This document shows, in pieces, positions 21,008-33,243 of a stretch of DNA of 64,000 nt (position 1 is its first letter; each line of letters begins with the position of its first letter). The position numbers were made by a program, and so were the translations under genes. The stretch covers positions 67,472 through 131,471 of the forward strand of contig MU129066.1 in NCBI GenBank assembly GCA_014904985.1. The letters are read 5' to 3'. The notes under the pieces were generated by a model, which was not told the origin of the DNA, did not search any database, and was given only the letters and a program-made list of their open reading frames with translations. Source of the DNA: Hydnum rufescens UP504. Its lineage: Eukaryota; Basidiomycota; Agaricomycetes; Cantharellales; Hydnaceae.

Positions 21008-24000
21008 GTGCAGTCAATTCATATTCATAGTCACAGACATGGACAAGGACAAGTGCGGGGCCGCGGCCAAGGCAGACAACCCAGACTTGGCATGCCACCC
21101 AGAAATGCGGATAGCCTATCCTTGGGCAGTGAAATCCCAATTGACCCCATACTTCTCTCCAATAATGATACTATATCGGTCAGTATTCAGTCGTCACTAA
21201 GGAACTCCCCGCTTAATTATTATATGAACAGCTTCATGATGGCGGTGTCATGGATTTCAGTTCCCTACATGCCTCTATGGGTACCGATACTCCCATTGAA
21301 TATGAGATTTTCAATGGTGGGGATCCTCATAGTACTGAATGGCATGCATTGTGCATTCAACATCTTCATATTCTTGTTCAGCACCTCCCAGATGTTGGCA
21401 CTATTGCATCACAGGGCGACTACCTTGGGAGCTACATTCCTCAGTCTTATGAAGAGTGGTGACAAGTCTTCGGCATTGACAATTTTGGCGATTTTCTCAT
21501 AGACGACCTTAAATTTGGCCCAGTGTTTAAAGACTTCGCCAAGCAAGCCTTTGGGGATCGATACGAAGCTGAAGTGGCACTTGCCATGTTCTCTATGGGC
21601 AATTTCGAGAGTGTTTGGCAAGTTGCATGCTCGGTATCAATTGCGAACGCTCAACAGATGGATGGATTGGTGTTCTGGGCTTCTGGCGGTGTGGTAGCCA
21701 TGATTCCCAAGATGTTCCAATCCACTTTTACTCACTGTCCCACAGACCATGAGTCTGGACTTATTGATAAGTGGCTAGTTGATGTCTTGAACATGGCTAA
21801 GCAAATGTATGAATGACACGACACTGCCATAAGTGCACCCAATCCGTTTCGAGTGAAAGAAAATCTGACACAGGATCCAATGCCTTACTAGATTCCCCTT
21901 TTATCAGCACTGTCTTTGGCATCTACTGTTCATCCAACATCTCCCACATCTGCTGTTCACTCTACCTTTGCAGGCCATTCCACCCCCACCATTCATTCAG
22001 TATCTACACTTCCTTCAAAGTCTGCAATTTGTTCGACATCCACAATTTGTTCGATGTCCGCAATTTGTTCGACATCCACAATTTGTTTGATGCCTGCAAT
22101 TCCTTTGATGTCCACACATCCTTTGACACTCACAATTCCTTTGATGTCTATGATCCCTTCAATGTCTATGATTCCTTCAGCATCTATGGTTCCTTCAGCA
22201 TCTACGGTTCCTTCAGCATCTATGGTTCCTTCAGCATCTGCGATCTCGTCGGCATCCATGATCTCTTTGGCATCCACGGTCCCTTTGACATCTGGAGTCC
22301 CTTCGACATCCGCCAATGCCCCCTTCAAGTCTAGAACTGCAATGGGTGCCAACTTCATCACTAGGTTTGCACAGGCAGCTCTAGATCAAGATGTCAATTG
22401 GAGTCAAGATGTTGATAGTGGATTGGAGTTTGTTACCCCATCTGACTCAGAAGACTCTAACAATGAGCACTTTGATGATGTCTTCAGCAAAGAAGACGAG
22501 AATGGGAATGTTTGATCAGCATGCACCCAAACCGCAGGGAAGCAATGCCAGAAGCCAAGGACCAAGTCAAACCATCCTCACATTCCCAACATCGAAGCAG
22601 AACTTGCCAATCTTGAGGCCCAGGAAGGCATCTGGGATGATCAGCTACATGACAATAACAATTCAACTGCCGATATCCTCCCTAACATCTCGACTCTCAA
22701 AGATGGTCCATTGTCACTGGACCAATGGAAGATGTGTGAACTGATTTGGGGCCAATTCATGAAGGCTGTGGATTTTCTGGCGCAAAAATGGCAAGTCAAG
22801 CCCAGTAGGATTCTTGCCAAGGCAGGCCATGTGGTGTCAGTCCCACCCTCTTGAACTGAAAATCTATGGAATGCATTCTTGAGTTCTGAAAAGGATAATT
22901 GGCCTACAGATGGTACAAATCTCCTATTCATGCTAAGTAGTGGCTAATATATGAGTTTGACAGAGCTGTTGAAAGCTTGGAATGCATGAATGAAAGTTAA
23001 ATATGCAACACTATTTGAAGGTCTAAACAAGAATGAGGCTGCAGCCAAAAAAGACAGTCTCCTAAAAGGTCTACAGGAGAAGAGAGGTATTCGAGACTTT
23101 GAACAAGCAGAAGAAGGCCGGCAGGGGGCGATAATGGCTCGAAATGCAAATTCGATAAAAAAACAGGCATGTAGACCTGTCATAGATGCCTTAACTGTAT
23201 GGGCTCCATCACTGATACAGTATGTAGGCCTTACATTTGGACACATTCTCGAACATTGCAATGATTACATTTCTTATCAATTGAGACTTTCAAGATGGAT
23301 ATGCCACCGCACAGAACTGCACGATTACCGGATCGCCTGAGATTACGCAAGCACTTGACCCATTCAAGGCTAATATTCTTAAGACACTCCACAATGCCGT
23401 ATGAACTGCAAAGTATGTCCTGTTCTCTTTAGTTGACTGGTTATGGTGCAAATTGAGGTCAATCCAGTACTCTGAAAACAATGAACTCTGGGGAAATTGA
23501 ACCCGAGCAACTAGTCAAAGAGAAGAAACACAAGGCATTGATGAACTGAGACACTGCTTGTGCTGCTCTGTCAGCATTTATGAAACCAATTCTAGGTATT
23601 TAATGATTCCTTTTTGTTGCGAGTCACAATGATTATAGCAATTTCTTCAGAACCCCATGGCATCAGCATCCTGAATTCCCAGGATGGCGCCAAATGGGCA
23701 TTTCCTATGAAGCAGCTAGGTCTTAAACTTTGCGTGAAGGAGCTGACCTTGGTGGGCTGGCCTGATGACCTGTGAGTTCCAACTCCAAATCAATCTGAGT
23801 ACTCGAAGGACGAGTTGGTGCCATTCATCAATAATTGCACATTCAGCTCGACATGCCACCTCCACATTCGCAAATGGAATTCCAGCGAGTGTTTTGTATC
23901 TACCTCTGATCCATTGATTTGTCTGAAATAAGATTGCTAGTGGCTAAGGATCCTGATGATGTTGACCAATACCCACTCATCAAGAACAATAAAGGAGAGA

Positions 24001-24810
24001 CTCTTCTGCGCGTCTGCAATATTCAACCATGGCTCCCCAAGAAATCTGGCACACATAAACGAGACAAGAAGGCGAAAACAAAGCTTCATTCTGATTCTGA
24101 CTCGAATCCCTCTCGCAGTAATTCACCCTCAATGTCGCATTCACAGAGGCAACAGCAAGCATGACGATCCCAGTCCCACTCCTGTTCACACCAGCAGAAC
24201 AATACTTTGTCCATTGGCGCTCTCGTTCACGCTCTCACTCTCGCACCTGCTCTGATTCCTGCTCTGATTCCCACTCTCGCACCCAATATCGTTCTTGTTC
24301 TCAACCTACTCTTCAACCTCAGTCTCAACCTCAAAGTGATCCAGGGCAACAGCCATGACCACAACCAAGAGGTGCCATGGCGGCACACAATGTCCGATCT
24401 GTAGCCTCTACCACCACGTCTTCCACCCGATCTGCCAAGCCATTATCTTCTCACACTCTGTATTCGAAATCAAGAAATCCAGTTGGAGCAGGGAATTCAT
24501 GTAGTGCAACCAAGCCGCTCCCTGCCTCAGTGCCGAATAGGACACGAGTTACCTCATCTTCAGGTGCAGGTAGTGGTACTGGGAACTCTGGTGCACTTGA
24601 TTCAAAACTGTCGGTCTCGACAACAATGGCATGTTCGTCTCTAATTGAAAAATCCACTTCGAGCCACCTGCACAATATACAAGATTCTACTTATGGTTTA
24701 CCCTCGATCTCAGAGGGTAGCGAGCCTGATTTTAGAGACCCTGATGTTGGGGATAATCACCTGCCGCCTGAGCCTCTTCATCGTGAAGATCTATGCTATG
24801 GCCAGTGAAA
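21008..24810 (+). pseudogene. Broken hypothetical ORF series, transposon-associated type
   Basis: A run of plus-strand pieces separated by stops and shifts. These include FGDRYEAEVALAMFSMGNF (21523-21816), a hexapeptide-repeat region (21916-22515), GPLSLDQWKMCELIWGQF, a coiled-coil-like piece EGRQGAIMARNANSIKKQA (22990-23340), LCVKELTLVGWPDDL, and a Ser/Arg-rich tail (23919-24360). I do not recognise a domain. The layout (variable N part, conserved middle, R/S/P-rich tail, many near-copies in a genome) is that of proteins common in mushroom genomes and often linked to KDZ or similar elements. Several breaks are TGA codons. Confidence 0.4.
22020..22310 (+). repeat. 18-bp coding minisatellite (hexapeptide repeats)
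   Basis: Two blocks of degenerate 18-bp units, first CAATTTGTTCGATGTCCG-like, then TTCCTTCAGCATCTATGG-like. In the plus frame they encode hexapeptides such as PSASMV and PSASTV. All frames stay open across the block because the unit is a multiple of three, so the antisense ORF here is an artefact of the repeat. Confidence 0.8.
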
Positions 24811-25109
24811 CCCGCCTCAACCTAAGTATTGATCAAGTCACTGCCTCTCACGTATCGTATTTGTACTTATAGAGATTTCCATCCTGCTCTAGCTCTACCA
24901 CAATTGATGACTCCAATAACTCATCAAACGAAGAATGGATTGATGATCAAGGTTCGCCATCTTTCAAAGATGCTGCTCAAGGGGACTACTCTGAGGGAAA
25001 TTATTATCCAATGGAGTTTGAAAACAAAACCTTGTCATCTCCCAATAATACTGATGATGGCAATTCACAATACTATGAGGATGAAGCAAGTGTCTCTCAC
25101 GACTGGGCC

Positions 25110-25610
25110 TCTGGACATACATCTCTCCATGAGTCCCACAAACCTCCTCCTCATGAGTCTCGCGAACTTCCTCCTTGCGAGTCTCATGAACTTCCTCCTT
25201 GCGAGTCTCGTGAACTTCCTCCTCATGAGTCTCGCAAACCTCCTCGCAAGTCTTGTGAACCTCCTCACAAGTCTCGTGAATCTCCTAGCAAACTTCATTG
25301 TGGGTCCCATGAATCTTGTGGAGTTCGTTGTGAGTCTCGCGAACCTCCTCGTGAAGTTCATCGTGACTCTCATGAACCTCTTTGGGAGCCTTGTGAACCT
25401 CCTCATCAGTCTCATGAACCTCCTCATGAAGCTCATCCCAAGTCTCGCCAGCCTCCTTGTGAATTTCATCATGAGTCTCCTTATGAACTTCATTGTGACT
25501 CTCGCCAACCTCATGAACTTCCCCATGAGTCTCAATCTCATGAACCTCGTCGTGAGTCTCACAAACCTCGTGAACTTCATTGCAAGTTGTGAAGCTTGTG
25601 CACTTCATTG
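25110..25610 (+). repeat. Minisatellite of CATGAGTCTCGCGAACCTCCT-type units (20-24 bp)
   Basis: Degenerate tandem units of about 12-24 bp, CATGAGTCTCGTGAACCTCC-like. The frame at 25011-25592 reads HESREPP-like heptads; other frames read Leu/Val/Asn-rich or Arg/Met-rich strings. Three overlapping long ORFs come from this single repeat and I call none of them a gene with confidence. Confidence 0.75.
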
Positions 25611-25834
25611 TGAGTCTCATGAAGTCTGTCACCCGCAGCACTACCTGCCTTCTGAATATTCCTTGCTTCAGCCCTTTCAAGAATTTTCTCCTTCCAAATG
25701 TGCCTAGTTTTAGTTTTCTTAATTAGTTGATGGAAACTTAATCTCAATGGATTGATTGTATTTCCTTTGCCCTCCCACCTTTTCCATAAGCACTTAAACT
25801 GTACATACTTTATCTACTTACATGCTGATGCTCA

Positions 25835-25950
25835 ACTGAGTCAAGTCAAGTTGAGTCAAGTCAAGTTGAGTCAAGTCAAGTCGAGTTGAGTCAAGTTGAG
25901 TCAAGCCGAGTTGAGTTGAGTCAAGTCGAGTCGAATCAAGTCAAGTTGCA
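25835..25950. repeat. Short tandem repeat (GAGTCAAGTCAAGTT type)
   Basis: About 115 bp of 5-bp-based repeats (AGTCA/AGTTG) in higher-order 10-20-bp units. There is no coding value. Confidence 0.85.
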
Positions 25951-26003
25951 GAGTCACCAACTACAACAGATGAGAGAGATTTTCATGACTTCGAGTTGCA
26001 GAC

Positions 26004-26115
26004 ACTAGGCAGACCAACCCCTATCTGAGGATCCCATGGCCTAATTCAGGTGTCCCACAGCCTAACCCTGGGTGTCCCAAGGCCAACTTTGGGTGTCCCC
26101 AGACCAAGAATTCCA
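26004..26115. repeat. GGTGTCCC-rich repeat, left copy
   Basis: Four to five units of about 20-25 bp (GTGTCCCAAGGCCTAACTTGG type) after a GAGGATCCCATGGCCTAATTC lead. It matches 35144-35275 in the same orientation, so two similar blocks flank the 9-kb interval with the KDZ and GRF genes. Confidence 0.7.
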
Positions 26116-26268
26116 GAGTTTGAGCTGAGTCGTGGAAACACTAGTTTGTCAGTGCCATATTCCATCTGACCTCGAACTTGGAGAGCTATCTAAACCCGAC
26201 TTTGTTCCAATACAATGGAATGTGACATTGATTTTATTATCTGTCAAATCCAGACACAATGCAAGACT

Positions 26269-28560
26269 CTATTCGGATTCATAGGTATTTACAGAGTCAT
26301 CAGAGCAGATGTCACATTGACTGCATTCTTTGTCATCATCTATTTTCCTGAGCACCTTGGAGGTGACTGCTAGAATTTCACATTGTTTGATGCAATCTTC
26401 ACTGTCTGAATCAAGCTCATGTGTCAAACCTTCGGGAAAGGGTGTAGACAGAGTGTGGACACATGTGACATCTGCATGTACACTCTTCGAGGCAAAAGGC
26501 ATGATAGATCATAGGTTGGAAGGGTAGGGTAGTCAAGAGAGAGAATGATCCCACAATTCTCCGAGGTTGTTGAGATCTGTGAATTTGTGTAGAAGGTGAA
26601 AGTGAAGGGCAGAATCAGTTCCTGCAAGTGATTATAAGAATTCAAGTCAACATGTGTCATTGGAGTGCATACCGGCCTCATGGATCACTGTCTGAATAGC
26701 ATTGTGTTCCTCTGCATACCAGACATGCATGTTTGCCACCTCACACTTGATGATGTTGAGTTCAGCGTGGCAACCCTTCCAGTCTAGATATGCGATAATT
26801 GCCACCTGCATGTTTTCATCTGCCAACCATCGTGGTGGCACACAATTGTCACCTAGTCCAGCCTCAAGGATATGCAAACCCTTCCAGATAGCACCATCAA
26901 CGTCAAGAGAGAACAATCCCTTTTGGTCGAGCTTTTCTGGATGGATCGCGCCTCGAGGGGCATCATCCCAAGCATCTAGCATATGTTCGATTTCTTTATT
27001 GAGTTGGTCAAGGCAGCGTACGATGGCAGGTTGTCACTTCTTGTCCGCTTTTGCCTCATGAATTCGGGCTTTGTGATCTATTGGCGGTTCTTGGTATCAG
27101 ATCAAGTTGATGGGCCTGAACCATCGTACACACCGAGGATATGGCTGTGGTAATCTTCAATGCATTGAGTAATCATAAATTTATGACTGATTAAAGCAGC
27201 CACGAGGTGCTGGTAGTGAGCACGAGCACAAACGAGTGCATTGTACCATTGCGAAGACTTGATCTTTTTGAGATCGCCTCATGTCATCTTACCATGAAGT
27301 AACAAATTGTATTCTTTTTTCGCAAGCTGTGATTCAACCTGTTCTAATGACGATCGCAGTTGATCTAAGTGATCAAGTAATTCGATGCAGTCAGGGGATG
27401 AGGGATCATGCAGAAGTATAGACACTTGTTGACTCAAAGTAAGCATAATCTGTCATCGGAGAGTGGTACAAGTCCATAGGAGGTTGAGTATAGATTTGAT
27501 TGTCTTCATCCCTGCATCCTTTTTGGGGACTAAGTTGCCTGATGTCAGTAAATTTATCTGGAGAAACAGATTTAACACATGAGGTGGCTCAGCCTGCTGT
27601 GTGGACAACTGCTTGGCCCATGCAGTTTGGATCTTGTCGATTGGAATCCCTAGTCTGTCCAGAGCACCCTCCGCTTCATCTAATTTAGCAACCACATCGT
27701 CAAAGTGCCATTTCTGACAGCTTGCAAGCTTGCGCAGGTTTTGTCCATTGATATATGCTTGTTTGGTATTTATCACAAACAATCGGCGATAGAACTGTAT
27801 GGTCATAGAAGACTTAGTATTCAGTATTGTAAAGGAGTGGGAGACTTACACCTGAAATACGACACATTGGAATGACACCATTTAGTAAATTCCACTCTCT
27901 CTCGCATCCTTCACCATCAGTGTGACCGAACTCGGGATTTTTGTATGGGTGGTATGACAATTGGCACAGCCATTGATGACCATACAAGTGAAAAATGGGT
28001 GTGGCAAATTTGAGATGCAGCAGACAATGGGGCAACAGTTGCCACTGAGGGCTGATAGTCAATACAATGGTATAGGTTGATCAGAACGAATCCCATGTAC
28101 CCATTCCATTTCTCAATGCAAAGCGCATATTACATCATAAAAAAAACCAACAGTAAATGACTCAGGTAGCTCCCTAAGAAGCCATTGCATCATAGCAAGC
28201 ATAAAATATTGTTTTTCACCATTTGGACCCATGTTGATGAACCAAAGGACGCAGTTGTGTTGGCAAACCAAGACAATAAGGCCCTTGTCTGAGAATTCTT
28301 TCATTATTTTGATGTGATAATCTTTAGCTGCAAGGTATGAATCCTTGCAGCAATCAATGACATCATTAATGACCGCCATTCCCCTTTCTTGAACATCGGT
28401 AGAGCGATTTGGATTTGTAGACTTTCCCGCTGCCTTGGTCTCTGTGTAATATTTGCTCATAGCTGATGTCTCGCTCGTTGAGAGAAATAGATTGCGTGGT
28501 GTCCTGAAGGCATAATCTTGCATTCCATGCCTATTGTGTTGCCATTGTTGAGTGGCGCAA
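26269..28560 (-). pseudogene. KDZ transposase, C-terminal part (split gene)
   Basis: Minus-strand exons of a Kyakuja-Dileera-Zisupton (KDZ) transposase, a DDE-type DNA transposase. In reading order: an upstream segment with ERGMAVINDVIDCCKDSYLA; the core CQHNCVLWFINM, GEKQYFMLAMMQWLLRELP and VGFFYDVICAL (28523-28113); HLYGHQWLCQLSYHP and the DGEGCER segment (28062-27814), expected to hold the catalytic acid; then RLFVINTKQAYINGQNLRKL (27806-27453) and PRWLADENMQVAI (26982-26647) near the C terminus, and an acidic tail ending at 26269. Some gaps have GT-AG introns. The gene's 5' part lies beyond a 1.67-kb insertion, at 30246-32409. Frame breaks suggest it is inactive. Confidence 0.8.
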
Positions 28561-28767
28561 CCATCACCGGTATAGAAGAAGGGTTGGGAGCTCTGATGAC
28601 TGTCAAATCAAAATCTGGTTCAGCCAGTGTGTAGATGGGAGACTGTATTTCTGTTGTTATTCATTGGGCTGGTTTGCTTCAATGGTTGATCACACTCTGC
28701 AAGACATGTATGGTGTTCAGTGGAGAATAGGAAAGGATATGGACTAGCTGTAGTCAATGATATATCA

Positions 28768-28895
28768 TTTGGGATGCTTATAGAAAGGCTTATATGTCTG
28801 TGATGCTTGTAGGAAGGCTTATGCATCGTAGGGGATGCTTGTAGAAAGGCTTATATGTCTGGGATGCTTGTGGAAAGGCTTATACATTGTTCGTG
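28768..28895 (+). repeat. Tandem repeat, about 27-30-bp unit
   Basis: Four units of GGGATGCTTGTAGAAAGGCT followed by TATATGTCT or a variant. The same array with more units is in copy 2 (45411-45565). Confidence 0.85.
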
Positions 28896-29617
28896 TTGTG
28901 TTGGTCTGTTTACTGATATTTGTGTATACTTGTTTACGTTCTCCTGGTCAAAATGCGGATATCTGTGGGTTATAGACTGGTCAGTGCTTGGTTAGTCTTT
29001 GTTAGTATGTTTCTTTCTTCTTTCTTCAAAACCTGATATGTATTTCATTATGCTTACTTTTCCTTGGATGTCCAGCAACTCTAACCTTAGGTCCTGCAAC
29101 TATCCTTGGCTTTAGTGATTCGCATAGAGGGCTACCAGTGGCTTTGTCTCAACAACCTTGAAGATGACTTAGCTCCAGATGGCTTATAGATAGACTGTTC
29201 TTTAGAGGCAAGCAGAAAAGTTGACAGTGGTTGACAGTGATGATTTCCAGAGAGGAGATGATTGTCTGGGGATGCAGGAAATCTACCTGCTTTTATACCT
29301 TTCTGAAGGTGGCTGTGTTTAAGAAATATGACTCCCCCATGGGTGAGTCATATGTGAGTCATAGGTGAGAACAAAAGAAAAATAACATGATGATGTAATA
29401 ATGCAGTCATAGCTGAGTCATTCATAAGAGAACAAAAGGAATCATGAGGGTGATGTCATAGTGATGTCATTCATGAAGAGAACAAAAGAAATCATGAGGG
29501 GGGGTGATGTCACCAATTTGCTGAGCATGTGGAATGCTTGGAGCATGTGGTCACTGACCATGTGGAGCATTCTGGAGGTGAAATGAAAGGATATCTCCGG
29601 GTTTTGGAGATTAATTT

Positions 29618-29693
29618 GAGCATAGTCCAGTGGTTAAGGTGTTTTGTTGTTGGTTGATAATGGGGACAAGTGCATGGGATGGGATTCGATGCA
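29618..29693 (+). promoter_or_regulatory. tRNA-like pol III internal promoter in the dispersed repeat
   Basis: Box A-like TAGTCCAGTGGTTAAGG at about 29623 is followed about 55 bp later by box B-like GGGATTCGATGC (29681-29692). This is the spacing and order of a tRNA gene. A real tRNA fold is not evident, so it looks like the head of a tRNA-derived SINE embedded in the repeat. Confidence 0.5.
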
Positions 29694-30245
29694 GAAACAG
29701 TAGTTTGCATCCGTAATAGACGCTCTTGGTATCATTAGATGCGGAGTTTTAACAGCTTTCTGGGCGCGGTTGTTCCGAGCAGATCCGGTGTAAACTGACA
29801 GAGAAATTCGTTTTTACTGATGGGTGTTGATTCTAATAGTAATATCATTCTGTAGAGTTCAGTTTTGATCTGTTCCTCACACGCTCGGTACCGTTGGATA
29901 CGGATTTTTATATCTTTCTAGGCACGGTTGTTCCGAGAGGATTGAATGCGAACTGATGGAGAAATTCGTTTTTACTGGAAATCCCGGATTTTGGTAGTAA
30001 AATTGGCCTGGAGAGTGCAGTTTTGGTCCGTTTGACTTGTGTTTGGTACCGTTCGAAAGGTGTGAATCGTAGCTTTCTAAGCGTTATATGGGCGCACTTC
30101 TCCGATCAAAACTGACTGAGTTATAGAATGAATTTGATTTCTGTGCATAGCTGTAATTAATTTCGTAATTGGTCATGTGATCGTCCAAAGGCTGGGAGTG
30201 GTGTGATTCCGTGTTTTCTGATACTGGATGTTTTTATCTTCCACA

Positions 30246-32409
30246 CCAGCAACAAATACACTGGGTCTGAGGAAACAAAGGTCCAGATCTCGTCATGGGA
30301 ATTTATCGAGAATGAACAAGTACGTACTGGCCATCCTTAGGATACTGTGTCCCCCCAAAACATGCTGGGCAGCAATATTGAAGGTAAATGCTGGGTCGAG
30401 TGTCGTTGGTCATTGGTTTGTGGTTTTCTGGATCCATGTGATATGATCGCATGAAAGGATTGGCAGCTAGATCTTCTAATGTAGGCATTGAATATGGGGG
30501 TAAGGGTGATAGAGGGGGGCTGATAGATGCGAGGATAGAGAGGGCCAGATGACAAGGCACAGATGTGACGGACAAGATGAGGGACAAGATGATGAGGGAG
30601 CAGATGGGAAGGGCACAATCCAGATCCCAAAGAACCAGATGCCAAGGGGCTCGACAAGGGTCTGACGATGAGGGGCAGACGACGAGGGCCAGATGATGAG
30701 GCTGGATGATGAGGGGCTGGACTATGACGGGGCTGGATGCATGCAGGGCGGTGTGAGGATGATGAGGGCTGATGATTTGAGGGGCTGGATGACTGATGGG
30801 CTGGATGATGACGGGCTGGATGATGATGGGGCTGGACTGCATGAGGCTGGATCGATGAGGGCTGGACTGATGACGGGGCTGGATGATGAGGCTCGGATGA
30901 TGAGGGGCTGGATTTGAGGGGCTGTGATGGGGTGATATGAGGGGCTGGACTGATGAGGGGCTGGATGATGAGGGGCTGGATGATGAGGGGCTGGATGATG
31001 AGGGGACTGATGATGAGCTGGATGATGAGGGGCTGGATGATGAGGGGCTGGATGATGAGGCGAGACTGGATGATGAGGGGCGGATGATGACAAGAGGGAG
31101 AGGACTCACAAACCATGCTGTCCAGGGGCTGACTCAGGGGTGCACTCGCCTGTTTGCTCTTTTTCACTAAGACAATGGCATTGTTCACAACTTCCTCCAT
31201 AGAACTAAGTAAGATGTTGTAATATTGAAGTGCTTTTCCAAAGTGCCATTGTAGCATATCCTACAAAGGAGATATTAAGATAGAGTAAAGGTAGCTGGGT
31301 GATCTGTACCTCTCCATCTAGAACATGCCCTCATTTGCGCAAAAAATATCTGCAGTGCGCTTGTCCACCTGTGGATGTTAGGCTGCTCGACTCTGAAGAG
31401 GGTTGATGTGAAGTCAAGGAGGTCGAGATCAATGGCTAACGTCAGATGAACTGGTGCTGATGGGAAAAGACCAAGTTCGAGGAGAAGCATCACAGCAGGA
31501 CGGCAGCTGCAGACGTTTAGAGTAATCTCATTAATACCTGTATAGGAAGGAAGATGAGATAACGTTCATGCCACTGGAATGATCAGCTGCATGCACTTTG
31601 AGTTCAAATACACATCACATGGAGTGTTCTTGGAGAACACCCTGCATTGCCATTGCATGGTGGTAAACCAGCATTGAAAGACAATCCACTATCCCAGTTT
31701 GTTCCAGCAACCTGTCTGGAAAAGGGGACAATAAGGTGGGGAATGAGCTCATTCCATTGCTGTGCCAATGCTCCATGAGATACTGAGCCATGTGACTTGG
31801 GCTGCTTTGCAGGTGTAGGGGCTTCGCTAACGAATAGATCATTCAACCCATCACTCTCCAATGTCGCAATAGGGTTCCAGCTGCGATTATCATCCTGCAA
31901 CGATGTAGAATCAGGACAAGTGGAGACTCCGTTATCGCGATTTTCAGAAAGAACATCAGGGGCCAGGCCCACTGATGAGGTGACCTGGAGAGACAAATGT
32001 GAACATGGGGAGTGTGCTTAGAACCAATCATCCTATACAACCATGTCTCGCCTGAGTTGGCATCCTGATGTAGTCCGTGTTTTTCATGTAACCTGGGTTT
32101 CTTGGGCAATATAGGAGGTACACAAATGTCATGAGCCGGAATCATATTGGGTGGGATTGCAGGGCTGGATGATGGTGCTGTCATACCAATGGATGAGAAA
32201 AATGACATTCCCATACCGACTTCTTCAAGGTCAGCTTGACAATCGATACTGCTGGAACGATGTGGACGTTTGCAACTTGGGCGTGGGTTTGGATGGGGAG
32301 AGGAGTTCGGTAGAGAGGCAGGTGGCAATAAATCAGATGTATTGCTGAAAAAGTTTGGGATAATGAGTGGTTCAGATACAGCGCCAGGGTTTTTGGCTTT
32401 CTTCCGCAA
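30246..32409 (-). pseudogene. KDZ transposase, N-terminal part with CxC1-like cysteine-cluster region
   Basis: In minus-strand order: a basic N-terminal frame (32409-31843, KKAKNPGAVSEPLI), then QQWNELIPHLIVPF (about 31735), the CxC1-like region ending PAVMLLLELGLFPSAP with LAIDLDLLDFTSTLFRVEQP (31493-31275), and WHFGKALQYYNILLSSMEEV (31257). A low-complexity Ser/Pro tract made by a minisatellite follows, and then SIYLQYCCPACFGG (30410-30350), the segment that normally precedes the KDZ core. This order equals the usual CxC-KDZ protein, so this is the front of the gene whose rear is at 26269-28560. No clear ATG was found at the front. Stops and the repeat tract make function unlikely. Confidence 0.7.
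30650..31095. repeat. 15-bp minisatellite inside the KDZ gene
   Basis: Degenerate tandem units GATGATGAGGGGCTG (15 bp) with variants. On the minus strand they read as Ser/Pro/His/Gln/Ile strings in every frame. It lies between the YYNILL and CPACFGG parts of the transposase, in a place where other family members have ordinary sequence or an intron. Confidence 0.85.
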
Positions 32410-33243
32410 TTGTCGTGGCTGCCGTGGTTTCTGCGGTTTCGTTGCTGTCAGGGGAGCTGAGGAATTTGTGAATGAAGGATTTTGAGACTACCTGGTGACA
32501 TGCCTTGGGGATTGTTATGTGAACACAATGAAACTGCGGCTGCCTGGACCACACCCCCATGGGAAGTGACATGTGGGTTTGAGGAGCGCCAGAAGGTGGT
32601 AGCATTGATGAATTTAAGCTTGAGGGGTGTGAGACATGGAGGATATGATTTCCATCCCATTGACCTTGTACAAGTGATGTTGGTGGTGGATGCTGAACTG
32701 CAGGCTCCCATTCAAGAGAGTTTGAGTTTCCTATCTGTTGCCAGTGGCCTAGGCTGCATTGGGATTGGCTTTTCATTGATAGATTGTGTAGGAGTTCTTA
32801 TGCTCACATGAATTGACAAGCCTGCTCCAACCATAAGGGCCCTTCAACCCCACCAGATTTCTCGCTGATGGGGACTGGTAGGGAGGCAGTTGAAATGACT
32901 GACAGTATCACTCATTCTGGAACGTCACACATAACTAGACTAATGAATGGAGTGACAAGCATAAGGCATAAGAGGATTTTAGACAAAGCAGAAGTGGTGC
33001 AAGTACATTGACGTTCCACAGATTTTGCCATCATTAGCAAATACAGCAAATCTCACTCAACAGCATTGTCTGTAAGAAGGCTATAGAGAGTACCTATATC
33101 AGCCCACATCTCAGACATATCTGTGTGAAGACCGGAAACTTCGTTTCGAAACATGGCTATCTCCAGGTGAATGGCAGCCAGCTCAGCTCTTATGTGCTCA
33201 AGCTTCAAAATTATCTATTGTAAGAGAGATGGTGAGAAATAGT
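32410..33243. other. Upstream of the KDZ gene; open frames on both strands, none recognised
   Basis: A minus frame (32776-32372) and a plus frame (32482-32811) overlap. The minus frame runs into the KDZ N-terminal frame by position and could be its first exon, but it has no known motif. Nothing else was seen. Confidence 0.35.

Larger units (their letters stand above)
28571..30241 (+). mobile_element. 1.67-kb dispersed repeat, copy 1 (splits the KDZ gene)
   Basis: Nearly identical in the same orientation to 45212-46912 (by eye about 93-95%). It starts TATAGAAGAAGGGTTGGGAG and ends TTTTTATCTTC. It interrupts the KDZ gene between a CPACFGG-containing segment and the core domain. It contains a tandem repeat (28768-28895), GAGTCAT-rich sequence (29330-29500), a tRNA-like stretch (29618-29693) and three related modules with GGTACCGTT and TTTCT(A/G)GG (29710-30120). 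No protein domain is seen. A target duplication is not clear for this copy (ATCACCGG against CACACCAG). Confidence 0.75.

Noticed and set aside
21993..22361. A 122-residue acidic/Ile-rich minus ORF
   Set aside because: It is the antisense of the 18-bp coding minisatellite.
24829..25707. A 292-residue Leu/Asn-rich ORF as a membrane protein
   Set aside because: It is a frame of the CATGAGTCTCGTGAACC minisatellite; two other frames are also open over the same DNA.
29618..29693. A functional tRNA gene
   Set aside because: Box A and B are present but no acceptor stem or anticodon arm could be formed by eye, and the same sequence is in both repeat copies.
30303..31257. Three overlapping Pro/Ser/Gln-rich minus ORFs as separate genes
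   Set aside because: They are different frames of the 15-bp minisatellite inside the KDZ gene.
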